Origin: an uncultured Fibrobacter sp.
GTDB taxonomy: Bacteria; Fibrobacterota; Fibrobacteria; Fibrobacterales; Fibrobacteraceae
NCBI GenBank assembly: GCA_934700345.1
Contig: CAKUXP010000023.1
Location: 1 to 49,999 of the forward strand
Length of the DNA stretch: 49,999 nucleotides
Direction: 5' to 3'
Positions within the stretch are counted from its first letter, which is position 1; every line of letters begins with the position of its first letter. Below the pieces are notes generated by a model, which was not told the origin of the DNA, made no database searches, and saw nothing but the letters and a program-made list of their open reading frames with translations. Below are positions 17,398 to 26,763 of this stretch, in pieces. The translations under genes and the position numbers were made by a program.

Positions 17398-18705
17398 CTA
17401 TTTTTTCTTCATCAAATACGCGGCAAGCGCCTCGTAGGCGGGAATCGACACCGGGTCGATGAACTTGTTCGAAGAAAGCGGATTCGAGGCAAAGCGAACT
17501 ATCACCATCTGCGCCAAAGGATCGATGTAAATCGCCTGACCGTGGACGCCCCGAGCCATAAACGCTCCGTGCGTATTGTTCGTCATCCACCACATGTTAT
17601 GATAACTCCAGCCCTGCAGTAACGGATATTCGCCGCCCTTTTCAAACTTTTTCGGGTCGCCGCCCTTTGAAATATCCGCCATCGCCTTCTCGGAAAGGAT
17701 CCGCTTTCCGTTGAGCTTCCCGCCCATGCGCACCACCTCCCCGAAGAGCGCCATGTCCCGCAGATTCAGGTTGAAACCTCCGCCGGCAAAGGCGATGCCG
17801 TCCGTTCCCAGTTGGTAATAACCGTCATATTCCGCCCCCATCGGCACCCAGATTTTTTCCGAAACGAGATCCGCCAGGCTTTTTCCCGTCACGCGGGAAA
17901 CAATCCAGCCGATGAGTTCCGTATTGATAGTCTTGTAGCCAAATTCTTCCCCATGTTCCTTGCCCGGGATTTTCTGGACGGTCTGCAGATATTCGTAGTA
18001 ATTCCTCGGTCCCGAATAGGAATCCGGTCGGAACAGGTTTCCCGAAGCCGAATATTTCCAGATTTCCGCATTCGGATCGTTGTAGTTTTCGCTATAGCGA
18101 ATCGCGGTCGTCATGTCTAAAACCTGTCCCACGGTCGCCCCATCAAACCCGGAGCCTTTTAATTCCGGAATGTATTCCGTAACAAGCTTTGTCGAATCCA
18201 ACATTCCTTCTGCAATTAAAATCGAAGCAACGGTCCCCGCAAATGACTTGCTAACGGACATCGCAGCATGGATTCCTTCCGGAGAAAGCCCCGCCGGATA
18301 GGCTTCATAGACAATTTTCCCCTTGTGCAATACGATAATCCCATCGACATAGTTCCTATCCAGGGATTCCTTCCAGGTGATTGAATCCGATTCTCCCCAC
18401 GGAACAAAGCGGATTTCATCGATTTTTTTATCCAGCTTGACCTTGAACTTGTGATGCTTCGCCTTGGGTGCGGAGACAAGGCGCGTCGGGTAAAATTCCC
18501 GCATGTGATTCACACTGTAGCGAAGCCCCGGAAACGTAAAGAACGATCCATCCTTCGCCGAAAGAAGCTTGCCCTTCGCCGGGGGGAAACCTTGCATCCA
18601 CCCCATTTTTCCCGGATCGGAATCTTTTGCGTTTAATGCCGATTGCGAAAAGACGCTCGCCGCCGAAAGCATGACGGACAGAGCCAAAACTGATGATTTT
18701 TTCAT
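17398..18705 (-). CDS. Exported serine hydrolase, beta-lactamase fold (NylB/EstB-like)
   Basis: 435 aa. A signal peptide (VLALSVMLSAASVFSQS) is followed by a class C beta-lactamase-like domain: SVSK (S-x-x-K with nucleophile Ser, in AAMSVSKSFAGT, about residue 150), the Tyr motif RYSENYNDP (about 208-216) as in 6-aminohexanoate-dimer hydrolases, and the third-motif equivalent GVHGQAIYIDP near the C-terminus, where HGQ replaces KTG. This set fits esterases or amidases of the NylB/EstB group rather than true beta-lactamases. It is probably periplasmic. A strong AAAAGGAG site precedes the ATG. It is monocistronic. Confidence 0.85.
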   Translation of the reverse strand: MKKSSVLALSVMLSAASVFSQSALNAKDSDPGKMGWMQGFPPAKGKLLSAKDGSFFTFPGLRYSVNHMREFYPTRLVSAPKAKHHKFKVKLDKKIDEIRFVPWGESDSITWKESLDRNYVDGIIVLHKGKIVYEAYPAGLSPEGIHAAMSVSKSFAGTVASILIAEGMLDSTKLVTEYIPELKGSGFDGATVGQVLDMTTAIRYSENYNDPNAEIWKYSASGNLFRPDSYSGPRNYYEYLQTVQKIPGKEHGEEFGYKTINTELIGWIVSRVTGKSLADLVSEKIWVPMGAEYDGYYQLGTDGIAFAGGGFNLNLRDMALFGEVVRMGGKLNGKRILSEKAMADISKGGDPKKFEKGGEYPLLQGWSYHNMWWMTNNTHGAFMARGVHGQAIYIDPLAQMVIVRFASNPLSSNKFIDPVSIPAYEALAAYLMKKK

Positions 18706-18780
18706 AGTCGTCTCCTTTTGTCTTGCAAATTTTGTCCTTATTCCAATATATGCAAATTTATTTTAAAAAGCCAAGGGATT

Positions 18781-18850
18781 ATCAGAGCTTAGCTTGAGAG
18801 TATTTAGGGGTTAGAAATAAAGCCTCGTCCCCAATCCCTAAAACTTAGGT
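18781..18850. repeat. Degenerate dispersed repeat region
   Basis: The 426-nt gap 18706-19131 opens with words shared with the 17.2 and 30.0 kb gaps: AGCTTAGCTTGAGAG, TTTAGGGGTTAG, CCCCAATCCCTAAAACTTAGG. The copies are inexact. The rest of the gap holds the possible gene remnant at 18905-19102 and the leader of the outer-membrane protein gene. Confidence 0.4.
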
Positions 18851-18904
18851 TCCGAATCAATCGACGACTTTCCCCAATTTCTAATTACTATTTTTACCCT
18901 ATGA

Positions 18905-19102
18905 GCTGGGAATGTCGATTCTTGTCGGAAACTTTTTGCAGAAGGCGAAACCAAGAGTGCCATCCGGGCTCTTCGGGATGCGTCCTCGAAGGAAGATTTC
19001 TTTTTCCCTTTGACAAAGCCGATTTTCCAAAAAGCACTCGAGAAACGCGCCACAGACAAGCCCGTTCATCGAAACAGGAATCCGGCTAAAAGCTATCTTT
19101 GA
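18905..19102 (+). pseudogene. Possible 3' remnant of a decayed gene
   Basis: A 65-codon stop-free frame begins directly after a TGA and has no ATG, yet its product reads like real protein (FAEGETKSAIRALRDASSKE, then LTKPIFQKALEKRATDK) and its codons match the genome's usage. A neighbouring frame just upstream (YELGMSILVGNFLQKA) would fit as the preceding part after a frameshift. No family recognised. The alternative is a chance open frame. Confidence 0.25.
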
Positions 19103-19131
19103 AAAAATCGTAAAACAACAGGAGATTTTCC

Positions 19132-19875
19132 ATGATCAAGAAAATTGCGCTTGCCGCACTGCTCGTCGCCACGTCGAGCTTCGCCTCTTGGGATTATTAC
19201 CAGCTTCCCGAAGCCGGCAAAGGAACCGTCAAGGGGCAGTTCTTTTATGACTCCGACGATCCGTGGTCCCAGTGGGGACTGAATGTTAGCGCACGCTACA
19301 TCCTCATGCCGAACCTGGAACTTTCGCTCCAGTCCTTTGGCTACCGCTCCTGGGAAAGCGGTGCGGACGACGGCGCGGGCTTCACGGACCTGACCTTGGG
19401 CGCACGCTACGCCATCATGCCCATCGTAAATCTCTTTTTAGACCTGAACCTCCCCATCGGAAGCAACGACGTGAGCGACCGCCTGAGCTTTACCCTCGGC
19501 GGGCAATTCTCGCAAGAACTCGCCCCGAACCTCGCTCTTGGCACCGAAGCGGGCATTTACTGGGGCTTCAAGCGCCACGGTTTCGAACCGGGTCTTGTCG
19601 CAAACCTCGCCGCGGAACTCGGCTACACGATTCCCGATTACGGCCTCACGCCTTTGGTCGGACTAGAACTCAAATACAAGCTTACCGACGACGAAAGTGG
19701 CAATTGGGAAGACAACGCGGGCGACAACAGCATCCGCCTCTGGCTCGGAGCCGCCTACGCAATCAATGCCGAAATGTCCGTTGACGGAAAGCTCAAAGTT
19801 CGCTCCGGCGATTCTAGCCACCATCTCGACGGCGATGCGGTCGGTATCGAAGTAAACTTTTCCTACAATTTCTAA
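19132..19875 (+). CDS. Putative outer-membrane beta-barrel protein
   Basis: 247 aa. A signal peptide (IALAALLVATSSFASW) is followed by alternating amphipathic strands throughout (NLELSLQSFGYRSW, LTLGARYAIMPIVNLFLDLN, VGLELKYKLT), many Gly/Tyr/Trp residues and a C-terminal aromatic strand IEVNFSYNF typical of barrels inserted by the BAM machinery. About ten to twelve strands can be drawn. It resembles the small MetA-type or transporter-like barrels annotated in environmental bacteria; the substrate is unknown. CAGGAGA lies 7 nt before the ATG. A terminator follows 15 nt after the stop. Confidence 0.8.
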   Translation: MIKKIALAALLVATSSFASWDYYQLPEAGKGTVKGQFFYDSDDPWSQWGLNVSARYILMPNLELSLQSFGYRSWESGADDGAGFTDLTLGARYAIMPIVNLFLDLNLPIGSNDVSDRLSFTLGGQFSQELAPNLALGTEAGIYWGFKRHGFEPGLVANLAAELGYTIPDYGLTPLVGLELKYKLTDDESGNWEDNAGDNSIRLWLGAAYAINAEMSVDGKLKVRSGDSSHHLDGDAVGIEVNFSYNF

Positions 19876-19890
19876 TTCCCCGCAAATTTC

Positions 19891-19926
19891 AAAGAGGTCG
19901 GCAATGCCGACCTCTTTGTTTTTTTT
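19891..19926 (+). terminator. Rho-independent terminator of the outer-membrane protein gene
   Basis: A 12-bp stem (19891-19902 with 19906-19917, AAAGAGGTCGGC/GCCGACCTCTTT) with loop AAT is followed by G and a run of T. It lies 15 nt after the stop codon. Confidence 0.9.
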
Positions 19927-20060
19927 CGATCTGCGAAAAAGCGGATCGATGCACAGAATTTAATCCGTCAATTGCCGTAAAACGACATAGGATAGCGATT
20001 AGAACGGGATGCGGGGAGTCTGGTCGAACCTCGTCCGCAACCCTTATACCACATCCCGAA

Positions 20061-20075
20061 AGCTTAGACGTCCGC
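20061..20075. repeat. 15-bp dispersed repeat AGCTTAGACGTCCGC
   Basis: An exact inverted copy lies at 29985-29999 and a one-mismatch partial copy (CTTAAACGTCCGC) at 30029-30041. It sits in the otherwise empty gap 19927-20085 beside a short inverted structure (GGGATG/CATCCC) at about 20005-20058. Confidence 0.6.
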
Positions 20076-20085
20076 AAAGCGAAAC

Positions 20086-22125
20086 TTACATCGGATCAAT
20101 ATCGACTCGGATTTCGAGATCCGTCGGCAAATCCGAAAGAGCTCGACGAATATCGGAAGAAAGGTTCGCCTTGACAAGAATATGCATCCAGTATGTGTCG
20201 CGCACAGGCGAAATATAGGCCTCTACGGGTCCGAGGATTTCCAGACTGGCGTTTTTCGACAATTCATCGGCAAGGATCCGTGAGCGGTTTTCCAGAAATT
20301 CAAGACTTTTATGTCCGAGTTCAATCGTCGCGACTTTCGAATAGGGCGGATAATGCGCTTCAAAGCGAGCCTTCAATTCCTCTTTCGCAAAGCCCAGGTA
20401 GTCATGCGCAACGGCAAACCGGACAATCGGATCGTCGGGATTGTTCGTCTGCAAGATGACCTCCCCACCGACCCGTGCACGCCCAGCGCGCCCCGATGTC
20501 TGGCTTAAAAGTTCAAAAAGCTTTTCCCCGGAACGGAAATCGGGTCCGCCAGCGCCGGAATCGGCGCCCACGACGCCCACCAGTTGGACGTTCGGAAAAT
20601 CGTGGCCCTTCGCCACGATTTGCGTGCCGAGAAGAACGGAGAACTTCCGCTCCCGAAAATCGGAGAGGATTCGCTCCGCGGCGCCCACGTTCGCCGTCGT
20701 ATCCCTGTCCATCCGAACGGTTTTCGCCATCGGCACCCATTCCGCAATTTCCTCTTCGAGCTTTTCGATAGCGCCCCCGGCAAATTCAAATTCAGAAGAA
20801 CCGCAAGACGGGCATTTCGTACCCAACGGCAAAAGCTTTCCGCAGTAATGACACAAAAGTCCGCCATATTGCTTGTGATAAACCAGCGGGACCCTGCATT
20901 CGGGACAGGAAAGCGGTTCACCACATTCCGTACAAAGCCGCACCTTGGAATATCCTCGCCGGTTCATCAGGATAATCGCCTGGTCGCCCCGCGCCACGGT
21001 TTCCGAAAGCGATTCCCGCAGTTCGCTCGAAAGGAGAAGCGAAGAATCCTGCAAGCGCGCCTTCTTTTTCATATCGACTATCCGGACAGAGGGCAGATCC
21101 GTCTCCGTAGCCCGCTTTAAAAGAACGAGGTATTCCAGATTCCCTTTTTTCGCCGCAAGGAATGTTTCGAGCGAAGGCGTTGCACTTCCTAGAACGACCA
21201 ATGCCCCGAACTTATACGCTTCATGCAGAGCGATATTTCTCGCATGGTAGCGCGGAGCGGAATCTTTCTGTTTGTAGGAAGCATCGTGTTCCTCATCCAG
21301 AATGACCAGGTCGTAGTCAAACGGGGAAAGAACCGCGCTGCGCGTACCGACGACAATTTTCGCCTTGCCGGAAAGGATGGAAACCCAGGCAGCCCGCTTT
21401 TTCGGAGCGGAAAGCGCCGAGTGGATAACCGGAACGTCAAACCCGAGAAATCCCGAAAAGCGCGTCGCCGTCTGCGGAGCGAGACCGATTTCCGGCACAA
21501 GGACCAGGACCTTTTTCCCGGCGGAAAGAGCCAGCGCAGCAAGCTCCATGTAAACCCGGGTCTTTCCGCTTCCCGTCACCCCGTGGAGAAGTGCCCCGCG
21601 AAATCCCGAACGTTTCAGGAGAAGTTCCGACAACCGAAAGAGAGCCGTCTTCTGTTCCCCGGTCAGCGGCGGAAGTTCACACGACATTTTCTGTCGTGCA
21701 ACTACTCCGGGACATTCGACGGCGGAATCGATTGCCGCATCCAGGTACGCTCCGAAATCCCTAGGCAAGAAAACATTCAGGGATTGCATCGGCGTCGCCA
21801 TGTAATAGGAAGAAACCCATTCGAGCTTTTCCATGAAGCGTTCCCCGAAAACATATCCCGAAGCATGGGGAATTGCTGTCTTCGCTTTCAAAAAGGCGGG
21901 GCGCCTAGAAACCAGCCGGGACACAACGCCGAGTACGGGCTTTCGCCTCGCCAGCTGCACCCACACGACGCTCCCGCGGAAAATGGGGACACCCGAAGAA
22001 ATTCCGTAAGTAAACGCCTTTGGGGAAAGCGGAACGAAAACTTCGCAAAACGCGGAAAAGCCGTTTACGTCTTTCGGAACGGAAATATCGTCCGGCGGCA
22101 ATGTTCTCGAAACTCTCTTCACCAT
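20086..22125 (-). CDS. priA: Primosomal protein N', replication restart helicase PriA
   Basis: 679 aa. It has an N-terminal 3'-DNA-binding domain (FCEVFVPLSPKAFTYGI), a superfamily 2 helicase core with Walker A GVTGSGKTRVYMELA (about 181) and DEEHDASYKQ, and the inserted zinc-binding region at about 398-441 with eight cysteines in C-x2-C pairs (CTECGEPLSCPEC ... CHYCGKLL ... CPSCGS). Motifs GDQAIILMNRRGYS and LLGTQIVAKGHDFPNVQLVG are characteristic. PriA reloads the replisome at stalled forks. The ATG follows a TATCTT box by only 6 nt with no Shine-Dalgarno sequence, suggesting a leaderless transcript. Confidence 0.97.
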   Translation of the reverse strand: MVKRVSRTLPPDDISVPKDVNGFSAFCEVFVPLSPKAFTYGISSGVPIFRGSVVWVQLARRKPVLGVVSRLVSRRPAFLKAKTAIPHASGYVFGERFMEKLEWVSSYYMATPMQSLNVFLPRDFGAYLDAAIDSAVECPGVVARQKMSCELPPLTGEQKTALFRLSELLLKRSGFRGALLHGVTGSGKTRVYMELAALALSAGKKVLVLVPEIGLAPQTATRFSGFLGFDVPVIHSALSAPKKRAAWVSILSGKAKIVVGTRSAVLSPFDYDLVILDEEHDASYKQKDSAPRYHARNIALHEAYKFGALVVLGSATPSLETFLAAKKGNLEYLVLLKRATETDLPSVRIVDMKKKARLQDSSLLLSSELRESLSETVARGDQAIILMNRRGYSKVRLCTECGEPLSCPECRVPLVYHKQYGGLLCHYCGKLLPLGTKCPSCGSSEFEFAGGAIEKLEEEIAEWVPMAKTVRMDRDTTANVGAAERILSDFRERKFSVLLGTQIVAKGHDFPNVQLVGVVGADSGAGGPDFRSGEKLFELLSQTSGRAGRARVGGEVILQTNNPDDPIVRFAVAHDYLGFAKEELKARFEAHYPPYSKVATIELGHKSLEFLENRSRILADELSKNASLEILGPVEAYISPVRDTYWMHILVKANLSSDIRRALSDLPTDLEIRVDIDPM

Positions 22126-22137
22126 GAACCAAAGATA
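22126..22137 (-). promoter_or_regulatory. Leaderless-type TATCTT box before priA
   Basis: On the minus strand TATCTT (22132-22137), extended TATCTTTGG, lies 6 nt before the ATG at 22125. It matches TAnnTTTG except for spacing to the start codon, which leaves no room for a leader. Confidence 0.5.
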
Positions 22138-22254
22138 GCTCTTTTGCGTTTTTCACGCCTTTTTAGAAAACGGCCTGGATTTCTCTTTGGAATTTTATTT
22201 AGATTGAATCTAGTCCGTGCGCCATCCGGTGCACATTGTTTTGGAGAACACTCT

Positions 22255-25122
22255 ATGGGATTTTTTAATTTATTTAGACCCGATTGGCAGAATTCCAATC
22301 CCGAAGTCCGGGCGACCGCAGTCGCAAGGCTAGACGCTTCAAACCAGAATGCCCTGGCAAGCGTTGCACTGAACGATGCCGATCCGAAGATTCGGAACAT
22401 CGCCATCCGCAAGCTCGCCAATTCGGAAACCCTTCAGAAAATCCTCGCCTCCGAAACAGACCTTTCCAACAAGCATGACGCGGAAATCCGCCTACAGGAA
22501 ATCTTCGCGATCCACCTCAAGAACTTCCGCGAAGTCCCCGGGGAAAAGGAATTTGATGCAGTCCAGACCGTCGCCGGAACACGCCTTGCCGATGACCTGC
22601 TCAAGTCCATGCCGAATTCCGAACTGAGACTTGCACTGGTCCAGAAGACGACAAGGCAAAGTTCACTTGAACTGGTTGCGCTCAAGGACGCAAAAGCGGA
22701 TATCGCCATGGCGGCTCTCGGGCAGATCGATAGCGACACCATTTTACAGAACATCGCCCAGAACTCCCGCCACACGGATGTCCGGCAAAAAGCCGCCGAA
22801 AAGCGCAAGGACTTGCAAAGGCCTTCCAAACAGGAAGAAGAAAAAAACGAGAAGCTTCTCCTGTTCCACAAGCGCGATGCCATCATCCAGCAGGCGCAGC
22901 GCCTTTCGGACTCGAAGGACTTCATGACAAACAAGGCGGATTTCGACAAGATTCTCCAGATGGCCGCAGAACTCGGAATGGGACCGGCACAGGCGGATCT
23001 CGGCAGGGTCATCGCAAGCTACGAAAACCGCAGGGCAGAGGAACAGGCGCACATTGACAAGGAAAACGCCGAAATCAACGCAAAGACAAATCGCCAGAAG
23101 GAACTCGAAAGCATTCTCGCCCAAATCGACAGGCTGCTCGAAACGGGCGCATCCGAAAACAAGGAAGCCATCGGGGAACTCATCGCAAGATTCGAAGCGA
23201 CAAACGATAATTCGGAATCCGCTCTCGCCGGACTTTTCAAAATGTCCGTGGAACGCTTCAATCGCCTAACCCAGAACGAAACCGCAGATTCCTCAGAGAG
23301 CGAGGCGTCCCGGGCCGAGATTCTCGCCCAGCTTTCGCTACTCGCCGAATCCGACGATCTTTCCAGAACCGCGGAGCACAAAGTCAAGTCGCTGGTCCGC
23401 AAATGGGAATCGATGCCGCTCATGGAAGGCGACGACCCGGAACTCCAGACATACAATGCGCTCCGGAGCAAGATTACCGAACGCTTTGCCGAAAAGCGCG
23501 AAACCGAGGAACGGATTTACAACGCCAATGCGGAAAAGCTCCGAGCGCTCATCGAAAGCGTAAAGAAAATCGATGAAAACGGCGACTTCAAGGAAATCTC
23601 CCAGAAGCTCCGCGAAGCCTACAAGTCCTGGAAGGAAATCGTCGGCGAAGACAAGTTCCGCTACAAGGATCTCTGGAAAGAATACCAGGAATCGACGGAA
23701 CGCTTTAAGGAAATGCAGGAATGGGAATCCTGGCACAACGAACACGACAAGGACGCCATTCTCGAAGAAATGTCCGCGCTCGCAAAGGACGAGCCGACAA
23801 AGGACACCCTGCCGAAACTGCGCAGCCTCACGAACCAATGGAAAGCCACCGGTCCGGTTTCCTCCATGCGGTTCAACGAGTTCCGCGACAAGTTCCGCGC
23901 CCTCTTCGAAGAAATCTCCGCCAAGTGCGAACCGTTCATCAAGGAGCAGGAAGAGGAACGCCTAAAGAACCTCGCCGAGAAGGAAAGCATCTGCAAGCAA
24001 GTAGAGGAACTTTCGAACGAGGACGAAACCAATTGGCGCGACAAGTACAAAACGATGCAGGAGCTCCAGGAAAAATGGAAGACCGTCGGCATGGTCCCGA
24101 GAGAAAATGTTCAACCTCTCTGGGACAGGTTCCGCGCAGCCGAGACAGCCTTTTACGCCAAGCACCGGGAATTCGTCAAGCAGGAAGACGTCCTTCGCGA
24201 AGCGAACTACCAGAAAAAACTTGAACTCTGCGAAAAGGCGGAAACGCTTTCCGAATCCGCAGACTGGAACACTACGACAAACGAGTTTCGCAAGCTGCAA
24301 GAACAGTGGAAAGAATCCGGTCCCGTCCCACGCGCAAAGTCCGAAGAAATCTGGAACCGTTTTCGCAACGCCTGCGACGCGTTCTTCAACCGCAAGCGCG
24401 CCCACTTCGAAGAGATGGACCTGGCCAAGGCAAGGAACCTCGAAGCAAAAGAAGCCCTGTGTCAAAAGCTCGAAGCAATGGATTTCGATCCGCAAGATCC
24501 GGAATCCCTGAAGGCCGTAAGATCCGCCATTGAAGAGTGGAAAGGCATCGGTATGGTCCCGAAGGAGAACGTCGATGCGATTTGGGACCGTTACAGCGCC
24601 ATCCTCGACAAATTCGCCGAGAAGCGCGCCGAGGTCGATCCCGAATTCCAGAAGATCGCCAATGAAGCGAAGGCAAAGAAGACGTCCATGATTTCGACGG
24701 TAACGGCCCTAGTCGAAACCGCCGGTTCGGGCGAAAGCGCAGACACGGTCAAGAAGCTCCAAGCCGACTGGAGAGAGCTTCCCCGTACAGGCGCCGAGGA
24801 ACAGGAGCTGTATCGGAAATTCCGCACGGCATGCGACGATTTTTTCAACCGTCGCCGCGACCAGCTCGACATCCAGGAACAGGCTCGGGAAAACAACCTG
24901 CAGAACAAACTCCGCCTCTGCGAAGAAGCAGAACGCCTGCTCGAAAACCTCTCCGAGGAGACTCGCCGAGAAGCGATGAATGTCGTCAAGCAGCTCCGTC
25001 GCCACTGGAAAGAAATCGGCGCGGTCCCCCGCAAGGATTCCGACAAGATTTGGAAACGGTTCAACTCGGCTTGCGACGCGATTTTCGGAAACAAGTCCGA
25101 AGACCGACAACCCGAAGCATAA
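22255..25122 (+). CDS. DUF349 repeat protein with N-terminal HEAT-like region
   Basis: 955 aa from the ATG with GGAGA 9 nt upstream; the frame is open further upstream only antisense to priA. The N-terminus has HEAT-like repeats (NPEVRATAVARL, DPKIRNIAIRKL), followed by long charged coiled-coil-like helices. The C-terminal two thirds contains about seven DUF349 units, each with a pattern such as LQEQWKESGPVP followed by W-x-R-F-R-x-A-C-D-x-F-F (for example IWNRFRNACDAFFNR). It is cytoplasmic, with no signal or membrane segment. DUF349 proteins are common in Bacteroidota and relatives and their function is not established. It is coupled to the Sua5-type gene one base downstream. Confidence 0.88.
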   Translation: MGFFNLFRPDWQNSNPEVRATAVARLDASNQNALASVALNDADPKIRNIAIRKLANSETLQKILASETDLSNKHDAEIRLQEIFAIHLKNFREVPGEKEFDAVQTVAGTRLADDLLKSMPNSELRLALVQKTTRQSSLELVALKDAKADIAMAALGQIDSDTILQNIAQNSRHTDVRQKAAEKRKDLQRPSKQEEEKNEKLLLFHKRDAIIQQAQRLSDSKDFMTNKADFDKILQMAAELGMGPAQADLGRVIASYENRRAEEQAHIDKENAEINAKTNRQKELESILAQIDRLLETGASENKEAIGELIARFEATNDNSESALAGLFKMSVERFNRLTQNETADSSESEASRAEILAQLSLLAESDDLSRTAEHKVKSLVRKWESMPLMEGDDPELQTYNALRSKITERFAEKRETEERIYNANAEKLRALIESVKKIDENGDFKEISQKLREAYKSWKEIVGEDKFRYKDLWKEYQESTERFKEMQEWESWHNEHDKDAILEEMSALAKDEPTKDTLPKLRSLTNQWKATGPVSSMRFNEFRDKFRALFEEISAKCEPFIKEQEEERLKNLAEKESICKQVEELSNEDETNWRDKYKTMQELQEKWKTVGMVPRENVQPLWDRFRAAETAFYAKHREFVKQEDVLREANYQKKLELCEKAETLSESADWNTTTNEFRKLQEQWKESGPVPRAKSEEIWNRFRNACDAFFNRKRAHFEEMDLAKARNLEAKEALCQKLEAMDFDPQDPESLKAVRSAIEEWKGIGMVPKENVDAIWDRYSAILDKFAEKRAEVDPEFQKIANEAKAKKTSMISTVTALVETAGSGESADTVKKLQADWRELPRTGAEEQELYRKFRTACDDFFNRRRDQLDIQEQARENNLQNKLRLCEEAERLLENLSEETRREAMNVVKQLRRHWKEIGAVPRKDSDKIWKRFNSACDAIFGNKSEDRQPEA

Positions 25123-25123
25123 G

Positions 25124-26095
25124 ATGTTCCCACCCTGGACCACTTCCGAAGCCGCTGCGGAAATTCTAAAGAACGGCGGAATCGTCGCCATTCCCACCGA
25201 GACGGTTTACGGCCTCGCCGGGAACGCCTTTGACCCGAATGCGCTCGCCAAGATTTTCGAAGCGAAAAAGCGCCCGCACTTCGACCCGCTGATCGTCCAC
25301 ATTTCCGCGTTCGAAGAACTCCGGAACGTTGCCTCGGAAATTCCCGAAAAAGCGCAAGCGCTTGCCGACGCCTATTGGCCCGGCCCGATGACATTAGTCC
25401 TTCCGAAAACAGAAAGGATTCCGGACCTTGCGACCAGCGGGCTTCCAACCGTCGCCGTGCGCTTTCCCGACCATCCCGTAGCACAGGAAATCATCCGGCT
25501 TTCCGGAGTTCCGCTGGCAGCCCCCAGCGCAAACCTGTTCCAGCACGTCAGTCCGACAACAGCCGAACATGTTGCGGAACAGCTCGGAAACGTAATCGAC
25601 GGAATTGTCGATGGCGGACCTTGCCAGGTCGGTGTCGAAAGCACGATCATCGCCTTCCCGAGCGGAGAACCTGTCATCCTACGACCCGGCGGAATTACGC
25701 CGGAAATGGTAAAGGACATCGCGGGAAACGTCACCATTCACGCTTCCAAGTCCAATCCCAAAGGCCCGATGCCCGCTCCGGGAATGATCGACAAGCATTA
25801 CCGACCGCAGGTTCCACTATTTTACGGACCGCTTCCCGCAGGCGCCAAGATACCCAGGGAAACCGTGAGAATCGCATTCGGCGACCAGAAATCCGTCATT
25901 CCGCCGACGGTCAACCTTTCGAAATCCGGCGACCTAAAAGAAGCGACGGCAAACCTCTACGCGATGATGCGCCAGATGGATACGCCCGAAAACAAGCTGA
26001 TTCTCGTCGATCCGATTCCGAGTGTCGGACTAGGAGTCGCCTGCAACGATCGCCTCAAAAGGGCGGGAGTTCGCCAATTGCCCGAATCTTTTTAG
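25124..26095 (+). CDS. L-threonylcarbamoyladenylate synthase, Sua5 type
   Basis: 323 aa; starts 1 nt after the DUF349 stop, so translation is coupled. The YrdC/TsaC domain at about 10-205 shows GIVAIPTETVYGLAGNAFDP, KKRPHFDPLIVHI, YWPGPMTLVLP, VAVRFPDHPVAQ, PLAAPSANL, GVESTIIAF and ILRPGGITPEM. After the linker PGMIDKHYRPQVPL comes the shorter Sua5 C-terminal domain, which distinguishes Sua5 from stand-alone TsaC. The enzyme makes threonylcarbamoyl-AMP from Thr, bicarbonate and ATP for t6A37 modification of ANN-decoding tRNAs. Its end overlaps the convergent dipeptidase gene by 41 bp. Confidence 0.95.
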   Translation: MFPPWTTSEAAAEILKNGGIVAIPTETVYGLAGNAFDPNALAKIFEAKKRPHFDPLIVHISAFEELRNVASEIPEKAQALADAYWPGPMTLVLPKTERIPDLATSGLPTVAVRFPDHPVAQEIIRLSGVPLAAPSANLFQHVSPTTAEHVAEQLGNVIDGIVDGGPCQVGVESTIIAFPSGEPVILRPGGITPEMVKDIAGNVTIHASKSNPKGPMPAPGMIDKHYRPQVPLFYGPLPAGAKIPRETVRIAFGDQKSVIPPTVNLSKSGDLKEATANLYAMMRQMDTPENKLILVDPIPSVGLGVACNDRLKRAGVRQLPESF

Positions 26096-26759
26096 ACGCT
26101 ATCGCGTTGAAATGCCACCACTCCGAAGCGAGCGGAAGAAAGCCCGCGCCGAGCATCACCCGGCGCAAAAGTTCGCGGTTTTCGATTTGCGTCTTAGAAA
26201 GCGTCCCGTTTTCCAAAGCCTCGATCTCACCTCTTTTTCCCGCGCGATTTTCAAAGGAATCAAAATCCGTTCCCATATCGAGGGGCGTCCCGGAAGAATC
26301 CGCAATGGTCAGGTCCAAGGCAAATCCGAAATTGTGCACGCTGCCGCGCCGCGGACTAGAAACATAATCGGCAAAAGGCGTTCCGACGACCGTTTCGCGG
26401 AGCTTCGCCTGCGCATAGACAGGTCGCGAAGCATCGAAGACGACAAAGCGAAATCCGGGTCTCTCCTTTTGCAACAACCGAACGGCCTTTCGGAACTTCT
26501 CGGCGGCCGCCCGCTGCAAGTAGGCGCGTTTCGCTCCGCAATACAAATCGTGCCCGGTGATGTTTTCGAAAGCCGCATAGCGCAAATCCAGGGAAACAAA
26601 AGGAAAGTACGTTATTTCGACATAGGAAGAATCGCTCCGGACAAAATTTTCCCACTCGGCGTATGCACGGCAAAAACGCAAGGGCTTCGCCGGATGTTTG
26701 GGCTGAAAAACTTCTTCGGAAAATACGGCGGTCCAGAGCGACAAGCCAAAAAACGCCAT
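26055..26759 (-). CDS. D-alanyl-D-alanine dipeptidase, VanX/DdpX-like (M15D)
   Basis: 234 aa from the ATG 4 nt after the upstream receptor gene's stop. A hydrophobic N-terminus (MAFFGLSLWTAVFSEE) is probably a signal peptide. The M15 zinc peptidase motifs are present: FDASRPVYAQ, SVHNFGFALDLTI (zinc His and Asp) and SEWWHFN (catalytic Glu, zinc His). Family members cleave D-Ala-D-Ala or related dipeptides; with a signal peptide this one may recycle peptidoglycan peptides in the periplasm rather than confer glycopeptide resistance, and no vanHA genes are nearby. The 3' end overlaps the convergent Sua5-type gene by 41 bp. Confidence 0.88.
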   Translation of the reverse strand: MAFFGLSLWTAVFSEEVFQPKHPAKPLRFCRAYAEWENFVRSDSSYVEITYFPFVSLDLRYAAFENITGHDLYCGAKRAYLQRAAAEKFRKAVRLLQKERPGFRFVVFDASRPVYAQAKLRETVVGTPFADYVSSPRRGSVHNFGFALDLTIADSSGTPLDMGTDFDSFENRAGKRGEIEALENGTLSKTQIENRELLRRVMLGAGFLPLASEWWHFNAIASKKIRAIGELPPF

Positions 26760-26763
26760 GGCG

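Noticed and set aside
17398..18705. Beta-lactamase resistance gene
   Set aside because: The SVSK, YSE and HGQ motif set fits NylB/EstB-like esterases or amidases rather than class C beta-lactamases, which have YxN and KTG.
19995..20060. tRNA-like element on the minus strand
   Set aside because: GGGATGT/GCATCCC could form an acceptor stem and GGTTCGAC looks like a T loop, but no T stem of 5 bp or anticodon arm can be built and the length is too short.
21223..22254. N-terminal extension of the DUF349 protein
   Set aside because: It is antisense to priA and very rich in Arg and Ser; the ATG at 22255 has a ribosome-binding site and starts the HEAT-like region.
26055..26759. Part of a vancomycin-resistance cluster
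   Set aside because: No vanH, vanA or vanS/R genes are present; the protein has a signal peptide and pairs with an outer-membrane receptor.
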